From Cercospora beticola (taxonomy: Eukaryota > Ascomycota > Dothideomycetes > Mycosphaerellales > Mycosphaerellaceae): a DNA stretch of 64,000 bases. The stretch covers positions 4,092,001 to 4,156,000 of the forward strand of contig NC_088939.1 in the NCBI RefSeq assembly GCF_033473495.1. The letters run 5' to 3'. Every line of letters begins with the position of its first letter. Position 1 is the stretch's first letter. The translations under genes were made by a program, and so were the position numbers. Below, piece by piece: positions 56,020 to 64,000 of this stretch. Below the pieces are notes generated by a model. That model was not told the origin of the DNA and did not search any database. It saw only the letters and a program-made list of their open reading frames with translations.

Positions 56020-56376
56020 TTACTCCATGGCTGCGGCCATTGCGGTTCCCAACTCGGAGAAGACATGACCATCCTTGCCAAGAGCATATCCGACCATAAA
56101 AGGTATTCGCTCGGCGGTTTGCCATGCTACACTCGGATCTTGAGCGCGAGCAACGGCCGAATCTCGCCCCTTCTCGCGGTTTTGAGCAGCACGGAAGTCG
56201 CATCCAGCATTCTCACGAACGTGAACGAGAGCCGGGCCAACAGCCTGTGTGTGAAGGTGAATGAGCAGCAACCCAAACGACGATGAGACCGAGATGATGG
56301 TCTCTCCACGGGGAACGGACGTGGGCAGTCTGGGGTCTTGTTGTAGTGCGAACGCGATAGAGTTCGCGTATGCCAT
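56020..56376 (-). CDS. Unrecognised small ORF, 118 residues, coding-like codon use
   Basis: Minus-strand frame from the ATG at 56376 to TAA at 56020. Codon choice resembles neighbouring genes (many GCC, CTC, ATC, GAG, AAG). The product is alanine-rich with a moderately hydrophobic middle (ETIISVSSSFGLLLIHLH) followed by a charged stretch (RENAGCDFRAAQNREKGRD). I recognise no family. The frame stays open upstream without an ATG, through SRIKAIYLGSHAAPA, so an additional 5' exon is possible; a GA|GTAAGA string at the stop could equally be a donor leading to a further 3' exon. It lies head to head with the acyl-CoA dehydrogenase, 170 bp apart. Confidence 0.4.
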   Translation of the reverse strand: MAYANSIAFALQQDPRLPTSVPRGETIISVSSSFGLLLIHLHTQAVGPALVHVRENAGCDFRAAQNREKGRDSAVARAQDPSVAWQTAERIPFMVGYALGKDGHVFSELGTAMAAAME

Positions 56377-56546
56377 GGCTGGTGCGGCATGTGATCCGAG
56401 GTAGATCGCTTTGATGCGGCTCTTCACATGATGTGGATGCCCTTGCCCCGGCCCTTCGTGAAGACACACGCCACGATTTATCTTCACCGTCCTCGTCTGG
56501 TCGTACAACACGCGTGATCTCCAAGTATACCACTTCTTCGTCCACC

Positions 56547-57980
56547 ATGGCTTCCCTCGCAAAGACCCTCCGGCCCTTGGCAAGAGCTGCACCACAATGC
56601 ACACGAGCAGCAGCGAAACGCTCCGCCTTTGCACGTCCAGCACAAGCGTAAGAAAACAGATCGAGGGCGAGAATAGGCCTGGCTGATAGCAGCAGCAGTT
56701 CACGATGTCTTTCAACCACTCCGAGCCGGCGCAACGAGCAGACGATCGATCTCGAGACACTACAGCCGACACCAATCTTCCACCTAAACGAAGTCGAGGC
56801 TGCCATGGCCGAATCCGTGCAGAAGTTCGCCAACGATGTGATCCTACCCAAGGTGCGGGATATGGACGAGGCTGAGAAGATGGACCCCTCGATTGTGGAG
56901 CAGCTGTTTGAGCAAGGCCTCATGGGTGTCGAGATCCCAGAAAAGTATGGTGGCGCGGGCATGAACTTTACGGCTGCGATTGTAGGCATTGAGGAACTTG
57001 CCCGAGTAGATCCCAGTGTCAGTGTCATGTGCGATGTGCACAATACGCTGGTCAACACGACTGTCATGAAATACGGCACAGAAGAGAGCAAGAAGAAGTG
57101 GCTCCCAAGGCTGGCCACGGAGACTGTGGGTTCTTTCTGCTTGTCAGAGCCAGCTTCAGGTTCGGACGCTTTCGCTATGAAGACCAAGGCGGAGAAGACA
57201 TCGGACAGCTACATCATCAATGGCAGCAAGATGTGGATCACAAACTCCATGGAGGCTGGCTTCTTCATCGTCTTCGCCAACTTGTTCCCAGAGAAGGGCT
57301 ACAAGGGTATTACCGCTTTCATTGTTGACAAAGAGAACCCTGGGCTCAAGATCGCGAAGAAGGAGAAGAAGCTGGGTATCAAGGCTTCTTCAACTTGCGT
57401 GCTCAACTTTGACGACTGCAAGATCCCTCTTGGGGACTTGTTGGGCAAGGAGGGTGACGGATACAAGTATGCGATTGGTATCCTCAATGAGGGCCGTATC
57501 GGTATTGTAAGTTGTCCATGAGGATTTCAACAGCACGAGCCTCAACTAACCATAGATCTACAGGCTGCCCAAATGACAGGTCTCGCTCTTGGTGCCTTTG
57601 AAAACGCCGCCAAATACGTCTGGAACGACCGCAAGCAATTCGGTGCCCTCGTTGGCGAATTCCAAGGCATGCAACATCAACTCGCCCAAGCCTGGACCGA
57701 AATCACAGCCGCACGAGCTCTCGTATATAACGCCGCACGAAAGAAGGAAGCCGGTCAAGACTTCGTCATGGACGCCGCAATGGCGAAATTGTACGCTTCC
57801 AACATTGCCGGTAAGGTCTCCGGCCAAGCCATCGAATGGATGGGAGGTATGGGTTTCGTGCGAGAGGGACTTGCAGAGAAGTACTGGCGAGACAGCAAGA
57901 TTGGACAAATTTATGAGGGTACAAGCAATATCCAATTGACGACGATTGCGAAGTTGTTGCAGAGGCAGTATACGCAATAG
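56547..57980 (+). CDS. Mitochondrial short/branched-chain acyl-CoA dehydrogenase
   Basis: Three exons, 56547-56647, 56699-57506 and 57564-57980, give 441 residues. Exon 1 and the start of exon 2 encode a mitochondrial presequence (Arg/Ala-rich, then SRCLSTTPSRRNEQ). The mature part starts near LQPTPIFHLNEVEAAMAES, the usual start of SBCAD-type enzymes. Conserved blocks are FCLSEPASGSDAFAMKT (FAD/substrate loop), MWITNSMEAGFFIVFAN, and the C-terminal QAIEWMGGMGFVREGLAEKYWRD plus IYEGTSNIQL with catalytic Glu421. The family oxidises acyl-CoA to 2-enoyl-CoA in the matrix using FAD and passes electrons to ETF, in branched-chain amino-acid or short fatty-acid breakdown. The acceptor of intron 1 lies in a tandem CAG run, so minor splice variants adding Gln residues are possible. 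Confidence 0.92.
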
Positions 57981-58567
57981 ATTACTTCTTGCGGGAATGA
58001 GGTTATGAACGGCATTGCCATATGTGTGTATATAACTGATTATGTACGAAAGAAAAGTAAAATGCGAGTTGACCTCACAATGCTTCAGGAATCAGATGTC
58101 TCAAAGCGCGTGGACGACGGGGTGATATTTGAGGAATGCGAGGCTATGTGAGGAATGGCACTGTATGCAGTGGTTCTGCAGATTGGCTCGTTCTGATTCG
58201 CCAATGCTTTTGGGCGTGCTACAGAGGTTCTCGACTTCCAAGTTCCTCTTATCAAACTCGTCTCTGGACTCCAATATGATGTCCACTGCTATTCGACCGG
58301 CTTCATGCGCGAGGTGTGAGATGCAGAATGACGCTGGCCAACAGTGTTTCATGGACTCTGACTGCTTAGTATTGGGTAGCCAGGTACATCTAGTCATCCA
58401 CACACTCTACTTGCGATCAAGTCAGAGCTCTGCTCGATGCTTTGAGCGTGCCCGTTGGCGTGGGGAACGAGTAATTGCACCTGGTGGTTGATGCCTGCAA
58501 AAGCCTTCGATGCAACCTGCAGCGTATTGTAGTCGCCGAGTTGGGTTGCCCTGTTCGTGTTTCATCT
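57981..58567. other. Convergent 3' region between the acyl-CoA dehydrogenase and SWD1
   Basis: About 590 bp between stop codons. Frames here (58101-58403 minus, 58129-58491 plus) overlap on opposite strands and match no family. Probably 3' UTRs and spacer. Confidence 0.45.
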
Positions 58568-60016
58568 TCAATCCCCTCTGCGGCGCTTCGATCCAGAGTG
58601 ACCATTGATTTCGTACTCGCCATTAGCGACATCTTCGCCATCGGCAAACTCCATCTCATCCGCCTGCGCGGTACTCTTGCGTCTGAATTGGCCAGCTCCG
58701 ACTGCAACGATTTCGTCTTCGCTGTCGGATTCACCTATATCCAGCAGTACAGGCATGCGGAACTCCTCGCCTGCCTGCACTGTGCCATTCTTTATATTCA
58801 TGCCTTCCCTTGCCAGCTGTTCCTCGTCCACGGTCAGGACATCTACCTCCTCATCTTCTTGGTCTAATCGCCTCTTCTGCAGCTCGGACATGTCATGGAT
58901 GTCGAACTCGTCCTCCTTTTCAATGTATTCCACATTCTCCTCGACCTCGACAAAATCGGGCGCAAGCGCTGACCATCTTTGCGGTGTGTTAATCGACCAG
59001 AGATACACTCGGCCAGTTTCCACCCCAGTCGCAGCCACAAATGGGCGTGTTGGATGCCACTCTACAGCTCCAAGCTCTTCTTTAGGACCCTCCAGAATCT
59101 TCACCAGCGACCCGTGTATGCGCTCCCAAATGTAGATATCATGATTCATCAGCGTCGAAGCCATGACATGGTCGGCGTTGCTACTGAAGGCAACGTGATT
59201 CCAGGATAGGCGATTGACAACGTCCTGGAATTTGTGCTCAACTTCTAGACGGATGTTGTCCGGATGGAGATTGGGGTCGCTCAGGTCAGGAAGCTTTATA
59301 GTCCGAATGACGGTGTCGGAGGCGTTGACAAGCAAATCGCGGCCCGAACTGCTAAGCCTGATGAGCAGTATGGGTTTACTACATAGCCTCGTGCTGTAGA
59401 CGGTCTCGCGAGTCGTGGTGTCGATCACATTAAGCCAGCCCTTGGTAGTGCCTGTGATGATGTGGGAGCCGCTCGGGGTGAAAGCAGCAACAGTGGTAAA
59501 GTGCTTCGCGTCCGCCTTCTCGCCGCCCTCTTCGTGAGGAGCTCGCTTTGGCAAGTTGGGCAGGGCGAGTTGTGTGACCTTTTTGTCGTCGGTGAAATCT
59601 GCAAGAACCGGACGATATTCGTACAGCGCGGCCACACACATGTGGTGATTGTTGGGATGCAGCTCTGCAATGTAGACGGGCGCGCCGAGGTTGATGGTGC
59701 GCAGTCTGCTGCCATCAGCTAGGTCCCACAGAATGACCTTCCAATCTATGCTGCTGCTCAAAAGGTAGCGCCCGCTCTTCTCCCACGACAGCGACTGAAC
59801 CGTGCGGCCGCTGGTGTGGCCTCGCAGCTTGCGTGCCACGCCATTCGTCTCGAGGTCGAAGATGGCAATAGTGCCCTTAGCAGTGCCAGATGCGAGGAGA
59901 TCGCCGCGGTGGGAGAAGCGAATGCAGACAGCCTGGCCAGAGGAGCGGAGTCGCGCGACCAGAGTCTCGGGGGTCTCCTGCGCCAACAGCGCCGGGTCGG
60001 ACAGCGGCAGGTTCAT
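58568..60016 (-). CDS. SWD1: COMPASS histone H3K4 methyltransferase subunit Swd1 (RbBP5 homologue)
   Basis: Intronless, 482 residues from the ATG at 60016. It opens with MNLPLSDPALLAQETPETL and AVCIRFSHRGDLLASGTAKG, the conserved start of Swd1/RbBP5. A WD40 propeller covers about residues 20-340 with blades such as LLSSSIDWKVILWDL, FAATG-like ends and SWNHVAFSSNADHVMAS, and PTRPFVAATGVETGRVYLW. After it comes the acidic hinge region ALAPDFVEVEENVEYIEKED containing the family's Set1- and Ash2-contacting motif, then EFDIHDMSELQKRRLDQEDE. The tail is acidic and disordered. Swd1 is a core subunit of nuclear COMPASS, which methylates H3K4 at active promoters. It is divergent from RPB1 with about 880 bp between starts. 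Confidence 0.92.
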   Translation of the reverse strand: MNLPLSDPALLAQETPETLVARLRSSGQAVCIRFSHRGDLLASGTAKGTIAIFDLETNGVARKLRGHTSGRTVQSLSWEKSGRYLLSSSIDWKVILWDLADGSRLRTINLGAPVYIAELHPNNHHMCVAALYEYRPVLADFTDDKKVTQLALPNLPKRAPHEEGGEKADAKHFTTVAAFTPSGSHIITGTTKGWLNVIDTTTRETVYSTRLCSKPILLIRLSSSGRDLLVNASDTVIRTIKLPDLSDPNLHPDNIRLEVEHKFQDVVNRLSWNHVAFSSNADHVMASTLMNHDIYIWERIHGSLVKILEGPKEELGAVEWHPTRPFVAATGVETGRVYLWSINTPQRWSALAPDFVEVEENVEYIEKEDEFDIHDMSELQKRRLDQEDEEVDVLTVDEEQLAREGMNIKNGTVQAGEEFRMPVLLDIGESDSEDEIVAVGAGQFRRKSTAQADEMEFADGEDVANGEYEINGHSGSKRRRGD

Positions 60017-60892
60017 GGTCGCGCGTGGTGCTGCCTAGAGGGTGAGTCAGGCATGCGCGCGGGGCATGCAGTCGGCGCAGAGTCACAAGAGCGGGAGTGA
60101 GGGTGAATGGGAGAGGGGAGAGGCAGAGCACGCGGCTCGCCATGGACTTGCCGCGACTCTGCAGCGACGGCGACAGAGTGTGTGTATGTACGAGGCGCTG
60201 TCAACCAGCACGTCTCTTGCGACGACTGAACCCCTCGTCAGCAGGCCGAGTCAATCGTGCAACGATTGGTTGTGACAAGATCGCAGCCGTTTGTTTGTTC
60301 GTGGAGGCCGCACGCACGTCGAGACACCGGTGGCGTGCACAGACGTTTCCGGCGTTGCGGCTCTTTGAAGCCGGCCGCCGCTTGGCATCAAGACTGCTCG
60401 CCTCTGGTCAGGCTTCCATCACCACAACACCCACCCTCCACCGCGACAACATCATCGACTCCGCCTGGTTCGCGTGCGGAATCGCTGTCATCGAGACACA
60501 CTGCCACGGGAGGACAACTCGCGCGCTCTTTCGGTCGCTGGCGGGCCACGATTGACACCACGAGCCGCACGTCACGGTCGCACCACACCCATTCTTACCG
60601 CGCCAACTGCGCCGCCATTTCATCCGCGAGCATCGACGAACCACGCATATCGGCGAAAGAACGGCGCGACGGAGTGGTTTTGAGTGTCTGAGGCGCGGCG
60701 CCCGCCTTCACGAGGCTGCGCGGTGTTGACAGGGGAGTGAGGTGGCGGATAGCGAGCGAAGGCAGTGGAGAGCGCACGAAGCGCATCGATTCGCACCACG
60801 ACAAGGCGCGACTCTGATTGAGATTTGGAGACGGCCAGCACGCTGCTCGATCGACTCGCGAACACAGCTGTTTCACCTACCCAACCGCGAAC
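60017..60892. promoter_or_regulatory. Divergent promoter region, SWD1 and RPB1
   Basis: About 880 bp between divergent ATGs. Several GC-rich frames on both strands overlap here without family support, including a minus frame continuing under the RPB1 start. No specific element was assigned. Confidence 0.45.
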
Positions 60893-63800
60893 ATGGCGAA
60901 CTTCGTGCATTCGGACGCGCCCCTCAAGACGGTGCAGGAGATCCAATTCGGACTCTTCTCGCCCGAAGAGATTAAGAGCATGAGTGTCTGTCACATCGAG
61001 TATCCCGAGACCATGGACGAGCAGCGCAATCGCCCACGCGAGAAGGGTTTGAATGACCCCAAGCTCGGCACGATCGACCGCGGCCAGATGTGCGCCACTT
61101 GCGGTGAAAGCCAGACAGAATGCCCCGGGCATTTTGGCCACATCGAGCTGGCGGTCCCCGTCTACCACGTTGGTACGTTGGACGCGAAGCACGCGACTGT
61201 CCGTGCCACTGCAAATGCTAACTTTCACGTGATCAGGGTTCATCACCAAGATCAAGAAGATCCTTGAGTCGGTCTGTCACAACTGTGGAAAGCTTTTGGA
61301 AGATGAAGTAAGTTGCCATCATTTCTTTCGCGTGTCGGTAAGTGAGTGTCTTTTACGTCCAGTGCTTACACGTATCTGTACAGCGCAACCCACAGTTTGC
61401 GCGCGCCATCAGACTTCGTGATCCAAAGCAACGCTTCCACAGAATCACGCAGCTGTGCAAGCCGAAGATGGATTGTCAACCAGACGAGGCGGAGTCTGAA
61501 GATAAAAACTTTGGTGAAGACCCGAAGAAGCCCAAGGCTCCTGGCCACGGTGGTTGCGGCAACGTACAGCCCACCATTCGCAAAGATCAGTTGAAGCTGG
61601 TTGGCACCTGGAAACTGCCCAAGAATGAGGATACTGGAGAGGACGCGGGCCCAGAGAAGAGAGTCATCACTCCTCTTCAGGCACTGCAGGTCTTTCGTCT
61701 GATTCCTGAGATCGATCTTCAACGCTTAGGTCTGAATTTGGACTATGCACGACCAGAGTGGATGATCTTGACTGTGCTACCGGTGCCACCGCCAGCTGTG
61801 CGGCCCAGCATTTCTGTGGACGGCACCAGCCAAGGCATGCGATCTGAGGACGACTTGACTTACAAACTGTCCGACATCATTCGCGCCAACTCGAACGTGC
61901 GGAGAGCAGAGCAAGAAGGCTCTCCTGCTCACATCACGGAAGAGTTCACTCAACTCCTGCAGTACCACGTGGCCACTTACATGGACAACGATATTGCCGG
62001 ACTGCCCAAATCTATTCAGAAGTCTGGTCGCCCCCTCAAGGCCATTCGTGCTCGTCTCAAGTCGAAGGAGGGTCGTCTGCGTGGTAACCTGATGGGTAAG
62101 CGTGTCGACTTCTCCGCACGTACTGTCATCACTGGAGACCCAAATCTGGATCTCGACCAAGTCGGTGTTCCTCGATCTACAGCAAGAATCTTGACATTCC
62201 CAGAGCGTGTCACAGACTACAACAAGCGCAAGCTGACAGAACTCGTACGGAACGGTCCCAGCGAGCATCCTGGAGCGAAGCACATCATTCGCGATGACGG
62301 TTCGAGAGTCGACTTGCGCTACCACAAGCGTGCAGGAGAGATCGAGCTTCAAAATGGATGGATTGTCGAGCGCCACATCGTCGACGGTGATTATATCATC
62401 TTCAACCGTCAGCCGTCGTTGCACAAGGAATCCATGATGGGTCACAGAGTCAAGGTGATGCCGTACTCGACTTTCCGCCTCAATCTTTCGGTCACGTCAC
62501 CATATAACGCCGATTTCGATGGAGATGAGATGAACTTGCACGTGCCACAAAGTCACGAGACGAGAGCGGAGGTGGCCAATCTCTGCGCTGTGCCGCACAA
62601 TATTGTGTCACCGCAGAAGAACGGCCCTCTGATGGGTATCGTGCAAGACACCATGGCAGGTATCTACATGATGACCAAGCGAGACACCATGATGGACTAT
62701 GAGCAGGTTATGAACATCCTGCTCTGGGTACCCAACTGGGACGGCGTTGTGCCTCCACCTGCGATTCTCAAGCCAGTACCACGTTGGACTGGCAAGCAAA
62801 TCGCCTCCTTGGCTCTGCCATCTGGACTCAACATCATGAAGATTGGCGACGATGAGGACCACATCTCCCTTGCCGAAGCCGATTCGTCGATCCTGATTCA
62901 GAATGGCGAGCTCATCTGGGGCCGTCTCACAAAGAAGCTTGTCGGTGCATCGGGAGGTGGTGTCGTCCATCTCATCTTCAATGACCGGGGGACTGATGCC
63001 ACCGTCGAGTTCTTCAACGCAGCTCAACGAATTGTCTGCTATTGGCTGTTGCACAACGGCTTCAGTGTTGGTATTGGAGACACTGTTCCAGACGCAGACA
63101 TGGTCTTGGCCATCGAACAGAACATCGTCAAAGAGAAGGCCATCGTCGATGGCTACATGCGTGAGGTGCAATCAGACGAGATGGAAGCACTTCCAGGTAT
63201 GACCATTCGGGAGACCTTCGAGTCGCAAACGAAGGCCGCGCTCGATAACGCCCGTAACAATGCCGGTGATGCGGCTTACAAGGGCATGAAGCCGTGCAAC
63301 AACGTTGGAGTCATGGTCAAGGGTGGTTCCAAAGGCTCGACTACCAACGTCTCTCAAATGACTGCAGCTGTGGGCCAGCAGTCGCTCGAAGGCAAGCGCC
63401 TTCCCTTTGGTTTCAAGGACCGTGTCTTGCCACATTTTCCGAAGGATGATTACTCGCCGGCATCTAGAGGATTCGTCGAGAACTCTTACCTTCGCGGTCT
63501 CACACCTCAGGAGTTCTTCTTCCACGCAATGGGTGGTCGTGAGGGTCTGATCGATACTGCTGTCAAGACCGCTGAAACCGGATACATTCAGCGTCGTCTC
63601 GTGAAGGCTCTGGAGGAGATCATGATCAAGTACGATGGTACCGTCCGCAACTCTCTGGGCGACATTTTGCAGTTCGTCTACGGCGAAGACGGTTTGGACG
63701 CCACTTTCATCGAAGGCCAGGCGCTGTCGATCATCAAGCAGTCACACTCTGCCTTCGATAAGAAGTACAAGATTGATGTCATCAACCCAACGAGCAAGAA

Positions 63801-64000
63801 CCAGACGCTATCGCCCAACGTCCTCGAGACCGCTGGTGAGCTGCAAGGTGATGTCGAGGTGCAAGAACTGTTCGACCAGGAGTACGAGGCCATCAGAAAT
63901 GATCGTATCAAGATTCGTCAAGGTCTGGACGATCCTTCTGATCAGCGTTTCCTGCCGCTGAACATCTCCCGCATGATTCAAAACGCGAGAGACAAGTTCA
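60893..64000 (+). CDS. RPB1: RNA polymerase II largest subunit Rpb1, 5' part (truncated by the window edge)
   Basis: Three exons are seen: 60893-61172, 61237-61307 and 61384 to the window end with no stop. Intron 1 has a TGCTAAC branch site; both introns keep frame ([10 protein letters not shown] and [12 protein letters not shown]). The N-terminal clamp contains the zinc ligands [17 protein letters not shown] and a second site CHNCG with GHGGCG. Further on are [31 protein letters not shown], and the absolutely conserved [10 protein letters not shown] that holds the catalytic Mg. The funnel and bridge-helix approach ([44 protein letters not shown] in two pieces) follows. The C-terminal repeat domain is outside the window. 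As the catalytic subunit of Pol II it is nuclear and essential. Confidence 0.96.

Noticed and set aside
56213..57187. Minus-strand 324-codon frame across the acyl-CoA dehydrogenase
   Set aside because: Antisense to conserved dehydrogenase coding sequence and composed of shadow-like Ser/Arg-rich sequence.
61777..62445. Minus-strand 222-codon frame in RPB1
   Set aside because: Lies opposite the highly conserved RPB1 exon and is explained by codon bias.

Overview
This window is nuclear DNA of a filamentous ascomycete (Pezizomycotina; a Dothideomycetes-type fungus is my guess, not proven). The reasons are many short introns (about 50-85 nt) with GTAAGT-like donors and CTAAC/CTGAC branch sites, a fungal PKS-NRPS megasynthase, fungal-specific families (DFG5/DCW1 GH76, collagen/WSC-like secreted protein, fungal transcription-factor domain) and housekeeping genes in fungal form (Utp15, Tom70, uL22m, Prp24, Swd1, Rpb1). 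No bacterial operon signals, tRNA, rRNA, CRISPR or intact transposon was seen.

Positions 597-17278 hold the secondary-metabolism locus: a trans-acting enoyl reductase (597-1787), a hybrid PKS-NRPS of about 4034 residues (3046-15236, one intron), and, convergent to it with only a 47-bp gap, a secreted amidase-signature enzyme (15284-17278). The PKS has no working in-cis ER, so the upstream LovC/ApdC-like protein probably supplies enoyl reduction. The terminal reductase-like domain has Leu where the SDR Tyr should be, which points to Dieckmann release and a tetramic-acid product. The KR domain has unusual substitutions. Other cluster genes could lie left of the window.

Positions 18061-27984 hold an unrecognised small ORF, UTP15, a 13-exon secreted collagen-like gene with a WSC-like C-terminus, and a secreted FMN-dependent alpha-hydroxy-acid oxidase. 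Positions 28409-45247 are dense with ordinary genes: TOM70 divergent from an aminodeoxychorismate-lyase-like protein, a GPI-anchored GH76 cell-wall enzyme, mitochondrial ribosomal uL22m, PRP24, a CCCH zinc-finger protein and a type-B carboxylesterase.

Positions 45248-56546 are looser: a 1580-residue mostly disordered protein with an H2A-like helix region and repeated short motifs, a gene-poor gap of about 2.4 kb, a transcription-factor-like protein lacking a zinc cluster, an epoxide hydrolase pseudogene with a frameshift and a nonsense codon, and an unrecognised ORF. Positions 56547-64000 return to housekeeping: mitochondrial acyl-CoA dehydrogenase, SWD1 (COMPASS) and the 5' part of RPB1, which runs off the right edge.

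Exon boundaries are hand-derived from reading frame and splice signals and have no transcript support.
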